NCBI RefSeq assembly: GCF_002428305.1
Contig: NZ_DIVJ01000044.1
Span: 1-64,000 of the forward strand
DNA from: Flavobacterium sp. UBA6135
Lineage (GTDB): Bacteria; Bacteroidota; Bacteroidia; Flavobacteriales; Flavobacteriaceae
Direction of reading: 5' to 3'
Length of the DNA stretch: 64,000 bases
The notes under the pieces were generated by a model. That model had not been told where the DNA came from. It was given only the letters and a program-made list of their open reading frames with translations, and did not search any database. Positions 8,201-16,902 of the stretch are shown piece after piece. The position numbers and the translations under genes are program-made. Positions within the stretch are counted from its first letter, which is position 1; every line of letters begins with the position of its first letter.

Positions 8201-10783
8201 TGTAACCACATCAAAACGATTGGTTTTTCCGGTTTCCAACAAGCCGTATTTATTAACTTCGGGGGTTTTTAATCCGATATAGGTTTCATAAGGCGAGAAA
8301 TTGGCCGTCATTACATCGGTGCTGAAATCACCTCCGTTTTCATAGACTTTAGTCATAAAAGAAGCTTTCAACATTCCGGGTGCTTGACTGGAAACTTTCG
8401 GTTGCAATTTAAACGTAGCTTTCCCTTCTGCATCTGTTTTCCCTGAAAATATATTGGTTTCTTCTGTTTCAAATGTTCTAACCGGATCATCAAAAGTATA
8501 GTTTGAATAACCTTTGAAAGTGGTTTTTTGTTGCGTAAACTTTGCTTGAATTTCCATTTTCAAGTCTTTTGCAACAGCTCCATGAAGCCAAGTTACTTCT
8601 GCATTCCCCAAATTAGATTTTGAAGACGAAAGCATTTCTGAATCAAATTTGTTTTTGATTTTTAATCGGTTCGGTTTGATGGTTTCAATTTTGATACTTT
8701 TATAAAATTGAGCACCTCCAACACTGATAATTGCTTCCCAATTTCCGGTTGGATGACTGTCTCGGGTGGCAACCACAAATTTATAATGATTGGCATCATT
8801 GTATTTTTGAACCGATTGAAACATTAATTTACCTTCCGGATCATTCAATTTAAATTTTATAGGATGTGATTTTTCCAATTTATTTGCCACATCATTTAGC
8901 ATGAATCCGATGAACAAAGTATCTCCAGGACGCCAAACGCCACGTTCCCCATAAATATATCCTTTCAAGCCTTTTTGTAATTTTTCTCCGGAGACATCAA
9001 AGTTGCTGACAGACAACGAATAGCCATCGTCTAATTTGACATAGGTGGCTTGATTGTCTTTTGATACAATTGCAAAATAGGCATATTTATCAATGTTAAC
9101 TGAAGCCGCTCCTTCACTTCCTGTTTTTACAGAAGCCAATTTTTGTTGTTGATAATCATAAAAATCTACTGTTGCTCCTGAAACCGGACTCGTGGTCACA
9201 ATATTATTCACTGCCACAAAATAAGAACCGTTCTCACCTCTTTTGGCAATAACTCCTAAATCACTTGCCAAAACATTCATTCCGATGGGACCGCGTCTGT
9301 AATAAGAGTCTGAACACGCATCTTGTCGGTCTTGCCATTCATAATCATCATACCAATAATAATCGTAATAATCTTCATCAACAGAACGAACCTCATCTTC
9401 ATCATCATTATCCGATTCATCGGATTGCGTTGAAGACTGCTCACATTTGTAGAGTGAATAGGTTTTTTTGAACGATAGTTCAACACGATAAATTGCCCCG
9501 GGTTCCGGGTTAATAATTTTAGCCAAATCCAAAGCAAAAACGTTCCATTTGCTGTAATTGGATAATTTTTTTTCTTCCAAATTAATGGTTTGTTTGGCTA
9601 CCGGAGCGGCAACTTTTCTTAAATCCCGTTTTCCGTTTAAATTATTATCCTGTAAAAACTGCAGTATATTGTTCTTGTAAATTTTATATACTTTTACGTC
9701 AACAGCTTTCAGGTTGGCTGCTTCAAAATTTATTTTTAGATTGTTGGAACTTGGTAAAATGGTTCCGTTCTTTATAAACCGAATACCCGGTTTGAGTTGG
9801 TTAAAAGAAACTTTTTCTGCATAATTATTTTTCATCTTATAGCCGTCTTCACTTTGAATGCCTTGAAAGACCTCCAAAAGCAAATCACCTTTTAATGATT
9901 CTGTAAAAAACACTTTCAGCACATTCCCTTGAATGGCAAACTTGGGATTACTGGCGGTTTCAACAGTTACCAATCCCGACAAATCTTGTCCTTTTTTGAT
10001 AGGATCAGAAAAATTGATGTGCAACGTTTGATTGTTTTCATCGGCTACTTCTGCTCCAATTATTTTAAAATTATTTTTGCCGGGGATATCAAAATCCATA
10101 CTTCCTTTTTCGTCAATATCATAAGGATTTCCGTTCCATGAAATTTTAATTGTACTGTCTTCAATTTCGCGTTTGATGCTGTCTATAACAAATTTAAACT
10201 CTGTTGAAGAGCTCATCTCTTTGTCAAATCTTAGTTTTAGTTTTTTTCCCTTTTGATTCACTTCAACCAACTTTTTGGCTGTTTCAAAATCCAAATGATC
10301 ACTGGTTTGAATCACTCCGTTCAAAAATTGCCACTCTTTGCTATACGATTGTAAATCTAATGTTGAAATTGAAAAATCCTGTTTCAACGTTTTTACTGAA
10401 AATTTAAACTCAGAAAGATTTTCAGAAGTTTTAATAATTTTGGAAAGTTTCAGCTTTATACGGTATTCTGTATCTTGTTTTAAGCTTTGTTCCGGAACAA
10501 AAGCAAGCGTATTGCTTGAAAGAGCCACTACTTTCCCTTTGACAGAAGGAGAAATTTCAAAAAGACTTTGATCCACTTCCTGATTGGCCGTCCATTCGTT
10601 TTTATCAAAAGTAAAAACTACACGAATATCACTTTTGCTGGATATGAGTCCCGAACTAAAGGATTGTATGTATTCTTTGAACAATGAAAAATCAGAATTA
10701 AAATCTTCTGTAGATTCTTTTTTGCCACAAGAGTGTAGCACAACAACCGCAACAAGGAGTTGCATCAAACGTTTGATTGACAT
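5282..10783 (-). CDS. Bacterial alpha-2-macroglobulin lipoprotein with thioester motif
   Basis: 1833 aa. The signal ends in a lipobox (LHSCGKK), so it should be lipid-anchored. Many beta-sandwich macroglobulin (MG) domains are followed by a TED-like alpha-helical region. That region opens with the thioester motif GCLEQ (near residue 1390), as in family members that trap proteases covalently. Bacterial A2Ms are thought to guard the periplasm against invading proteases and to work with PBP1C, which repairs the wall; pbpC lies downstream on the same strand. An acidic, tyrosine-rich insert near residue 465 (EDYYDYYWYDDYEW) is unusual. Longer than E. coli YfhM (about 1650 aa), as is common in Bacteroidota. 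Confidence 0.93.
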   Translation of the reverse strand: MSIKRLMQLLVAVVVLHSCGKKESTEDFNSDFSLFKEYIQSFSSGLISSKSDIRVVFTFDKNEWTANQEVDQSLFEISPSVKGKVVALSSNTLAFVPEQSLKQDTEYRIKLKLSKIIKTSENLSEFKFSVKTLKQDFSISTLDLQSYSKEWQFLNGVIQTSDHLDFETAKKLVEVNQKGKKLKLRFDKEMSSSTEFKFVIDSIKREIEDSTIKISWNGNPYDIDEKGSMDFDIPGKNNFKIIGAEVADENNQTLHINFSDPIKKGQDLSGLVTVETASNPKFAIQGNVLKVFFTESLKGDLLLEVFQGIQSEDGYKMKNNYAEKVSFNQLKPGIRFIKNGTILPSSNNLKINFEAANLKAVDVKVYKIYKNNILQFLQDNNLNGKRDLRKVAAPVAKQTINLEEKKLSNYSKWNVFALDLAKIINPEPGAIYRVELSFKKTYSLYKCEQSSTQSDESDNDDEDEVRSVDEDYYDYYWYDDYEWQDRQDACSDSYYRRGPIGMNVLASDLGVIAKRGENGSYFVAVNNIVTTSPVSGATVDFYDYQQQKLASVKTGSEGAASVNIDKYAYFAIVSKDNQATYVKLDDGYSLSVSNFDVSGEKLQKGLKGYIYGERGVWRPGDTLFIGFMLNDVANKLEKSHPIKFKLNDPEGKLMFQSVQKYNDANHYKFVVATRDSHPTGNWEAIISVGGAQFYKSIKIETIKPNRLKIKNKFDSEMLSSSKSNLGNAEVTWLHGAVAKDLKMEIQAKFTQQKTTFKGYSNYTFDDPVRTFETEETNIFSGKTDAEGKATFKLQPKVSSQAPGMLKASFMTKVYENGGDFSTDVMTANFSPYETYIGLKTPEVNKYGLLETGKTNRFDVVTVDENGKPKAVKNLEVKVYKVEWRWWWDASYDNLSSYTSSKATTPFKNLIVNTDSNGKASFQFKNEESEWGRYLVRISDPNGGHATGQTVMIDWPYWSGKTRNSDASNANMLVFSANKKKYAVGEKAIISFPSSAGSRALISIENGTRVVQTLWASTQKGETKVDIPITAEMAPNVYIHVTLLQPHATTLNDSPIRLYGIIPIEVLDKNTILEPQLSMPEVLKPEEKVKIRVSEKSGKAMTYTLAIVDDGLLDLTRFKTPNAWNSFYTREALGVKTWDIYDEVIGAYGGKINQIFSIGGDEDLGGAKAKKANRFKPVVIYLGPFKLEKGQTKTHQITMPNYIGSVRTMVVAGDLNTSAYGSAEKTTPVRKPLMVLASLPRKVSPTEKVTLPITVFAMENQVKNVNVQVRTNNGMKVLGSTTQSLSFAQPDEKMVYFDLEVGELTGLAKVQVIATSGNEKATYEVELDITNPNPITNEFTDVILEPNSSKTIDVATFGVAGSNKAQLEVSSFPTIDFSRRLQYLIQYPHGCLEQTTSSVFPQLYLADIFDIDQNRKNEIQKNIKIGIQKLGGFQIANGGFSYWSGQNYADDWSSSYVGHFLIEAEKKGYVLPLNFKSKWIAYQQKASKEWRLNKGYHNDFAQAYRLYTLALAGSPDMASMNRLRETTGISNESKLRLAAAYALAGQKQAAQSLFNQSKIDETNQNYYYYYGSSDRNKAMALETLILIGDKQRAFKMATDLAKNMASDQWMSTQTTAYGLYAMSKFAQQNGGKGVEVTYSLNGKSQTITTAKSLANRNLDIKNGSNSITIKNTKSNTLYVRVLTSGILPIGQEKAMQSKLYTNLVFKNRSGAQVNVSKIAQGTEFIAEITIRNQTNERLENLALTQIIPSGFEIVNTRFTDFGSFGNNVADHIDIRDDRTNFYFGLKANESRTFRVLLNASYLGNYYLPGMQAEAMYDNTYAARTFGQWVEVVKE

Positions 10784-10905
10784 TGTTCATTAAGATTTAA
10801 AAAGTGGAACGAAAAAGTGTGGTTTATCTCTTTGCAATAACACAAAAAGTATTCCAAATATTGTGTTAAATGTAAGAATAATTTAAGAAGAAATTATAGG
10901 TTAAT

Positions 10906-11349
10906 TCATTTCCGTTTCGAGGCAAAAAACCGCAGCATTAATTCGCTGCATTGTTGTTCTAAAATTCCTTGAATTACTTCTGTTTTTGGGTGTAATTTAG
11001 TTCCCATTTTCATAAAACCTCTGTTTTCATCACGAGCTCCAAAAACAATTTTTGAAATCTGACTCCAATACAAAGCACCGGCACACATTTGACACGGCTC
11101 AAGGGTTACATATAACGTGCAATCTTTTAAATATTTCCCACCTAAAAAATTAGCAGCAGAGGTTATGGCTTGCATTTCGGCGTGAGCCGTAACATCGTTG
11201 AGTAATTCGGTTAAATTATGTGTTCTGGCGATGACTTTATTTTCCACCACAATGATGGCTCCAACAGGAACTTCGCCTTTTTCAAAAGCAATTTCGGCTT
11301 CTTGCAAGGCTTTTTTCATAAAATACTCGTGGGTAAACGGATTTTCCAT
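10906..11349 (-). CDS. tadA: tRNA-specific adenosine deaminase
   Basis: 147 aa of the zinc cytidine/deoxycytidylate deaminase fold. HAEM supplies the zinc ligand and proton shuttle, and PCQMC gives the two zinc cysteines. In this family this arrangement marks TadA, which converts A34 to inosine in tRNA-Arg(ACG). Length and the C-terminal RFFASKRK end fit TadA rather than guanine deaminase. It is divergent from dxs with only 38 bp between start codons. A second, dCMP-type deaminase lies at 26255-26683. Confidence 0.9.
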   Translation of the reverse strand: MENPFTHEYFMKKALQEAEIAFEKGEVPVGAIIVVENKVIARTHNLTELLNDVTAHAEMQAITSAANFLGGKYLKDCTLYVTLEPCQMCAGALYWSQISKIVFGARDENRGFMKMGTKLHPKTEVIQGILEQQCSELMLRFFASKRK

Positions 11350-11354
11350 AGAAA

Positions 11355-11383
11355 CAAAAATACAATTTCAATTCGTACATTTG
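11355..11383. promoter_or_regulatory. Divergent -7 boxes for tadA and dxs
   Basis: Plus-strand TACATTTG (11376-11383) precedes the dxs ATG at 11388. Minus-strand TATTTTTG (11362-11355) precedes the tadA ATG at 11349. Both match TAnnTTTG. They sit so close to the start codons that the transcripts would be nearly leaderless. No clear -33 TTG is seen for either. Confidence 0.4.
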
Positions 11384-11387
11384 TCTC

Positions 11388-13160
11388 ATGGTTGAAAATT
11401 TACTTTCACATATTTCTTATCCCGTTGATTTACGCAAACTAAACGCAAATCAACTTCCGCAATTGGCTCAGGAATTACGCGACTTTATTATCGATATTGT
11501 TTCGGTTAAAGAAGGCCATTTGGGAGCCAGTTTGGGTGTGGTGGAGTTAACAATTGCCTTGCATTATGTTTTCAACACGCCGGAAGATTTGTTGGTTTGG
11601 GATGTAGGTCATCAAGCCTACGGTCATAAAATTTTGACAGGTCGGAAATCCATTTTTCATACCAATCGGCAATTAAATGGTATTTCCGGTTTTCCGAAAA
11701 GGAGCGAAAGCGAGTTTGATACGTTTGGTGTTGGACATTCTTCTACTTCGATTTCTGCGGCGTTGGGAATGGCGATTGCTTCTCAACTGAAAGGAGAAAG
11801 CAAACATCACATTGCGGTGATTGGCGATGCTTCGATTGCGAGCGGAATGGCGTTTGAAGGATTGAATCATGCCGGAGTAACCGATGCAAATTTATTGGTG
11901 ATTTTAAATGATAATGCGATTGGCATTGACCCAAGTGTCGGGGCTTTGAAAAATTATCTCACTGCCGTGAAAGAAGGCAAAAATCCGAAAGTGAATAACA
12001 TGATTAAATCGTTGAATTTTGATTATTCGGGTCCGATTGATGGTCATGATCTTTTTGCAGTTATTCAGGAATTGGAACGGTTGAAAAAAGTTAAAGGTCC
12101 AAAATTTTTACATGTTATTACTACCAAAGGAAAAGGACTTCAAAAAGCGGAAGAAGACCAAGTAAAATACCATGCTCCAGGGAAATTTGATAAAATTACT
12201 GGTGAGATTCATTTAAAAGAAGAAGGTCATTTACCACCTAAATTTCAAGATGTTTTTGGTTTGACGTTAGTGGAATTGGCTCAACAAAACGAAAAAATTA
12301 TTGGTATTACTCCTGCAATGCCAACGGGAAGTTCGCTTAAATTTATGATGGATGCTTTTCCGGACAGAGCATTTGATGTGGGAATTGCAGAACAACATGC
12401 CGTAACGTTATCAGCGGGAATGGCAACACAAGGCATGGTTGTTTTTTGCAACATTTATTCTACTTTTTTGCAACGAGCGTATGACCAAGTGATTCATGAT
12501 GTGGCGTTGCAAAATCTTCCTGTGATTTTTTGTTTAGACAGAGCCGGTTTAGTTGGTGAAGACGGTGCCACGCATCACGGAGTTTTTGATTTGGCGTATT
12601 TGCGATGCATTCCGAATATGATTATTTTTTCACCAAGGAACGAAATTGAATTGCGAAACATGCTTTACACCGCACAATTAGGAATAAATCATCCAATTGC
12701 AATTCGTTATCCGAGAGGAAGAGGCGAAATGGTGGATTGGCAACAACCGTTTCAAAAAATTGAAATTGGAAAAGCAACGTTATTGAAAAAAGGATCGAAG
12801 ACAGCGATTTTATCCAATGGTTTTATTGGTCGAAATGTTACATTGGCTTTAGCTGAAATTGAAAAATCGGAACTTTTTTCGCATTATGATTTTTCTTTTG
12901 TGAAACCGTTGGATGAAACACTTTTACATTTCATTTTTGCAGAATACAAAAACATCATAACACTTGAAGATGGTGTAAAATCTGGAGGTTTTGGCAGTGC
13001 AATTCTTGAATTTGCTGCTTCAAACAATTATCAAAGGCAAATTAACGTTTTAGGAATTCCGGATGAATTTATTGAACACGGCACTATTGATGAATTACAA
13101 ACTATTTGTTCAATGGATAGTAAAAGTTTGTTAAGTTCTTTGTCAGCTTATACAAAATAG
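11388..13160 (+). CDS. dxs: 1-deoxy-D-xylulose-5-phosphate synthase
   Basis: 590 aa. A thiamine-diphosphate enzyme joining pyruvate and glyceraldehyde-3-phosphate in the first step of the MEP isoprenoid pathway. The N-terminal part has DVGHQAYGHKILTGR, GVGHSSTS and the ThDP/metal motif GDASIASGMAFEGLNHAG...NDNAIGI. The pyrimidine-binding domain has DVGIAEQHAVTLSAGMA, and a transketolase C-terminal domain follows. It is shorter than the common 620-640 aa and has GDASI where GDGAL/GDGSM is usual; both are seen in flavobacterial Dxs. ATG at 11388 is the only good start. Confidence 0.94.
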   Translation: MVENLLSHISYPVDLRKLNANQLPQLAQELRDFIIDIVSVKEGHLGASLGVVELTIALHYVFNTPEDLLVWDVGHQAYGHKILTGRKSIFHTNRQLNGISGFPKRSESEFDTFGVGHSSTSISAALGMAIASQLKGESKHHIAVIGDASIASGMAFEGLNHAGVTDANLLVILNDNAIGIDPSVGALKNYLTAVKEGKNPKVNNMIKSLNFDYSGPIDGHDLFAVIQELERLKKVKGPKFLHVITTKGKGLQKAEEDQVKYHAPGKFDKITGEIHLKEEGHLPPKFQDVFGLTLVELAQQNEKIIGITPAMPTGSSLKFMMDAFPDRAFDVGIAEQHAVTLSAGMATQGMVVFCNIYSTFLQRAYDQVIHDVALQNLPVIFCLDRAGLVGEDGATHHGVFDLAYLRCIPNMIIFSPRNEIELRNMLYTAQLGINHPIAIRYPRGRGEMVDWQQPFQKIEIGKATLLKKGSKTAILSNGFIGRNVTLALAEIEKSELFSHYDFSFVKPLDETLLHFIFAEYKNIITLEDGVKSGGFGSAILEFAASNNYQRQINVLGIPDEFIEHGTIDELQTICSMDSKSLLSSLSAYTK

Positions 13161-13190
13161 TCATTTTTGCATTTTTAAAAATTTCCTTTA

Positions 13191-14162
13191 ATGAGTTTAT
13201 ATTCAAAATTAAGAATTCTATTATTTGTATTGGTTTGTTCAGTTTCATCTGCTCAGGAAATATTGATTTCTTTAAAAGATAAAGACAGTTTGGTTGTAAA
13301 AAAAGACACCACGTATTGGGAACATAAAAATGTGGCCGGATTGGATTTTAGTCAAATTGCATTTGTTAACTGGAATGCGGGAGGTAACAGTTCTGTTTCG
13401 GGATTATTGAAGGGAAATTTCACCAGAAAATACCAAAGAAAAAATGTGATTTGGAACAATGAAATGATTCTCCGTTATGGTATAAACAAACAAGAAGATA
13501 GGGAATTACGAAAAACAGAAGATGCTTTTTCGGTAAGTTCTAATTTTGGTTATAGAAAACATCCAAAATCAAATTGGTATTCCTCAGCTAGATTTAATTT
13601 TAACACCCAATTTACAAATGGATATGCCTATCCAAATATTGAAATTCCCATTTCAAAGCCATTTGCACCCGCCTATATTTTTCTTGGTGTGGGGTCTGAA
13701 TACAACAGAAAAGATTTAAATCTAAACGTATATTTTTCACCATTAACCAACAAGACCACTTTGGTTTTAGATCAAACTTTAGCTGACAAAGGCTCTTTTG
13801 GGGTTCAGAGAGCAATTTTTGACGAAGAAGGAAATTTGCTTCGAAGAGGGAAAAAAGTACGCAATGAGTTTGGTATGCTTCTCACCAATTATTGGAAAAA
13901 AGAGATTTATAAAAACATGGTACTTGAGAATCGGTTTTCTTTATATTCTGATTATATCAACAATTTTGGTAATATTGATGTTGATTGGCAAGTTCAAGTA
14001 GAAATGATAGTTAACAAATATGTAAGAGCCAACATTGGCATTCACACCATTTATGACGATGACATAAAAGCTAAAGAAGAAGTTAATGGCGAACAAATTA
14101 CCGTAGGTCCAAAAGTGCAATTGAAACAAATGTTAGGTATAGGAATTACCTATTTGTTTTAG
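13191..14162 (+). CDS. DUF3078 outer-membrane-type protein
   Basis: 323 aa with a signal peptide ending ...VCSVSSAQE. The stretch QIAFVNWNAGGNSSVSGL is characteristic of DUF3078. The rest is alternating beta-strands ending in an aromatic/Phe-terminated strand (GIGITYLF), which suggests a small beta-barrel in the outer membrane. Function is unknown. It follows dxs by 30 bp and may be co-transcribed with it. A strong hairpin terminator follows. Confidence 0.8.
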   Translation: MSLYSKLRILLFVLVCSVSSAQEILISLKDKDSLVVKKDTTYWEHKNVAGLDFSQIAFVNWNAGGNSSVSGLLKGNFTRKYQRKNVIWNNEMILRYGINKQEDRELRKTEDAFSVSSNFGYRKHPKSNWYSSARFNFNTQFTNGYAYPNIEIPISKPFAPAYIFLGVGSEYNRKDLNLNVYFSPLTNKTTLVLDQTLADKGSFGVQRAIFDEEGNLLRRGKKVRNEFGMLLTNYWKKEIYKNMVLENRFSLYSDYINNFGNIDVDWQVQVEMIVNKYVRANIGIHTIYDDDIKAKEEVNGEQITVGPKVQLKQMLGIGITYLF

Positions 14163-14203
14163 AAAAAACCCCGAAATAAGTTATGTTATTTCGGGGTTTT
14201 TTT
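14163..14203. terminator. Bidirectional intrinsic terminator
   Basis: ACCCCGAAATAA pairs with TTATTTCGGGGT around a 6-nt loop. An A-run lies on the left and a T-run on the right. It separates the convergent DUF3078 and M36 protease genes and can serve both. Confidence 0.92.
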
Positions 14204-14205
14204 AT

Positions 14206-16827
14206 TTAGTTTTTCATCAATTTGAAACTTTGTTGCACTTGATCAGAATTGACCTTTATCAAATAAACACCCGTTAATAAATGAGAAAGATTTATAGATT
14301 TTTCTCCTGAAAAATTAGAGATGGATTCATTGTAGACCCTTCTCCCATTCAAATCAAAAACTTGTATTGAAAGTTTAGAAAAGGTAAAATCTGAATTACT
14401 AAGTGTTACAATTCCTGTTGTTGGATTAGGAAATAAATGAATATTCATTTTGTTTTCAACAGATGCAACGGCTAAAGTTGTGCAATTTGGCCCTGGTGGC
14501 GGTGGTGTAAAATCTTCTACTTGGTCGGAAGCACTACTTGCTAAACCAGAAGAAGCATTTATACCCAAACCTCGATTGGCAAAAACACCCCAAATCATAC
14601 AGAAATCTTCACCACCTGTAGTTGCTTGATCTGCCGCTATAAGTGCATTTCTTGCATCAACAAATGAAGGATTACAAGGTTGTATTTTTAAACCATCAAT
14701 GACCAATTGCATTACTTTATTGTTTCCACCTGTTCCGGAATATATATTTGAATCATAACCGTATTTTGCAATATAAGCCCATGTCAAATCCCACAACATT
14801 GTTGCCCAAACTGAGCCTACTCCGTGAGGTATCGAAAGTGTGTTGGTGTTTCCAAAAGTAAGTGGATTTACGGCCATATTAATTGAATAAGGAAATGATC
14901 TAATTCCGGTTCCGTTTGTGGGTTGATTTACAGCATATGTTCCAATCCCTCTAACTGCTGTTCCAACATCACCTAGTTTTAATTGCATCATCAGAGCAAA
15001 CCAATCTGACCAACCTTCTCCCATTTGTTCTGCATTATTCAAACACGATGAATTATTTCTTCCACCAGCCAAGCGAATGGAAATTCCATGACCGTATTCG
15101 TGGGCAATAATTCCGTTATCAAACGAACCATCAGAATTAATAAAAGCATCTAATGGGTTTTGAAGTGTAGCATTAACGGTTCCTTGTGCCATTTGAGCAA
15201 TAATTGACTCACCAACAGCCTGAGTTACACTAATGGCAGGGATTGTTATTGTGGCGTCTGCACCGCCCATCACAATGTTGCCCTCTACATTGTTAACAAT
15301 TATAACTGCAATGGCTCCTGCATTTTGAGCATTTTTCACCTTTTCAACAAATAAACAAGTACCTCTTCTGATTACACAAATTTTACCCGCAATTGCCTGA
15401 GCATTTATAGCTACTGAACAAGCGTCAGAAGTATCTGGAGTTCCATCAACATATAAAACCAAATTTGAAGTAATACCATTTGGTGCCGTTGGTAGTGGTA
15501 TATTTCCCGGATTAAAATTATTATCTCTTGTGGCATAAGCCCCTGCAATTGCAGTTGGTGAATTTACTGTTAAAGCCAGTGTTGGTGGTCCTACATCCCA
15601 CAAATACATTTGCATTCTTCCTCTAATACCATCTACCGGTGTAGAAAAATTAGCATTATTAATTCCTGAACCGTCTTGAGCATCTGCTAACACATAATCA
15701 TTTTGTGACGCTCCATTTCCATAATTATTTTGTTGAAAATTACCACTTTGTTCATCAAATCCATAGTTATACCAAACATCATGCATAATGTTTGACATGT
15801 AAAACAAATTTGTTGTTGCTGCATTAGTGTATGTGCTTGGTTGTGTATTATTGCCCCCATAAGGGTAGTCAAAGACTAATGTTGCTCCTCCATTTGGTGC
15901 TAATCCACCTGTTCCGTTATTCCCGGCAATATCTTCTTTTGCCCAAACATTATTTCCTCTTGTTATTGTAAACTCAGCTCCGGGAATTCCGTTGGTGTCA
16001 TGCCATCCAAATGGAGATGCTGTAACATTAAATGGAGAAGAAATAAGTTCTCTTGAGCCATGATTTGGGCTTTCTATATAGTAAGGATAAACTCTATATG
16101 AGCCTGACATGACCTCAAGTGGCGTTGAAGTTGATTCAGTGGTAAGACCGATTGGCTTTGTAAATCCATTAAAGTGGTTATGATTAGAGTGATTTGATGC
16201 TTCTCCAAAATTACAATTTAGAGTTAAATCAAATTTTTCCAAAACATTTCCATTGATTGCATCAATTCGAATGCTCCATAGGTTTTTGTAATTTGGAGTA
16301 TAAAAAGTGAAGTCCCAAGCCAAACGCAGCGAATTGTCATCTGTTAATTGATATACTAATTTACATAAAACTGACTCATCTAATTCTATAGCATTGTTGA
16401 TTTTATAATAATTTTGTCGAATTGTTTCTTCAATATAAAAAGATTCTACTGCTTCTATGGAAAAATGTGCATAAGCTAATTCCAGGGCCTGAATAGCATC
16501 ATAAACAGGAGTTGTAGCATTGATTCGTTGTGAAATATTGGCTTCAAAACGATTGCCTACATGAAAAACTTCTCCATTTTTAATTGAAAAATTTGATTGC
16601 CCGTGAAAAAGTTCAATGCCTTGATGGCGTTGTTTCAAATAATAGTTGCGAATTTTAGTTGTTTTTGAATAGGTCTCACTTTCAACAATCCAATCCGAAC
16701 CATCTTGAGCAGTAATTCCAAGACTAGCAAGGTTTGCATCCATGTATGTTTGCAGCCTTTGTAACTCTTCTTGCGAATAACTCAAAAGGGAAAAAAATGA
16801 TACAATGATAAAGATGCTTTTTTTCAT
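14206..16827 (-). CDS. Secreted M36 (fungalysin-like) metalloprotease with PA domain and T9SS tail
   Basis: 873 aa. A signal peptide is followed by an FTP-like propeptide (residues about 40-200). A protease-associated (PA) insert around 450-555 is recognisable from ICVIRRGTCLFVEKVKNAQNAGA. The zinc site is HEYGH (near residue 576) with the downstream glutamate in GEGWSDW. The last about 75 residues form a type A T9SS sorting domain (LFPNPTTGIVTLS ... LLTGVYLIKV), so the enzyme should cross the outer membrane by T9SS and be attached to the surface or released. It is a broad-spectrum extracellular protease by family. Confidence 0.93.
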   Translation of the reverse strand: MKKSIFIIVSFFSLLSYSQEELQRLQTYMDANLASLGITAQDGSDWIVESETYSKTTKIRNYYLKQRHQGIELFHGQSNFSIKNGEVFHVGNRFEANISQRINATTPVYDAIQALELAYAHFSIEAVESFYIEETIRQNYYKINNAIELDESVLCKLVYQLTDDNSLRLAWDFTFYTPNYKNLWSIRIDAINGNVLEKFDLTLNCNFGEASNHSNHNHFNGFTKPIGLTTESTSTPLEVMSGSYRVYPYYIESPNHGSRELISSPFNVTASPFGWHDTNGIPGAEFTITRGNNVWAKEDIAGNNGTGGLAPNGGATLVFDYPYGGNNTQPSTYTNAATTNLFYMSNIMHDVWYNYGFDEQSGNFQQNNYGNGASQNDYVLADAQDGSGINNANFSTPVDGIRGRMQMYLWDVGPPTLALTVNSPTAIAGAYATRDNNFNPGNIPLPTAPNGITSNLVLYVDGTPDTSDACSVAINAQAIAGKICVIRRGTCLFVEKVKNAQNAGAIAVIIVNNVEGNIVMGGADATITIPAISVTQAVGESIIAQMAQGTVNATLQNPLDAFINSDGSFDNGIIAHEYGHGISIRLAGGRNNSSCLNNAEQMGEGWSDWFALMMQLKLGDVGTAVRGIGTYAVNQPTNGTGIRSFPYSINMAVNPLTFGNTNTLSIPHGVGSVWATMLWDLTWAYIAKYGYDSNIYSGTGGNNKVMQLVIDGLKIQPCNPSFVDARNALIAADQATTGGEDFCMIWGVFANRGLGINASSGLASSASDQVEDFTPPPPGPNCTTLAVASVENKMNIHLFPNPTTGIVTLSNSDFTFSKLSIQVFDLNGRRVYNESISNFSGEKSINLSHLLTGVYLIKVNSDQVQQSFKLMKN

Positions 16828-16902
16828 TCTTACTTATTATTTTGAACCAAAAATAGATTTTAATTTGTAATTATTCGTCAATTGTTTAAAAGCCAGACAA
16901 TT

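Noticed and set aside
9265..9537. Met- and His-rich frames on both strands
   Set aside because: They are shadows of the acidic Asp/Tyr-rich insert in the macroglobulin gene.
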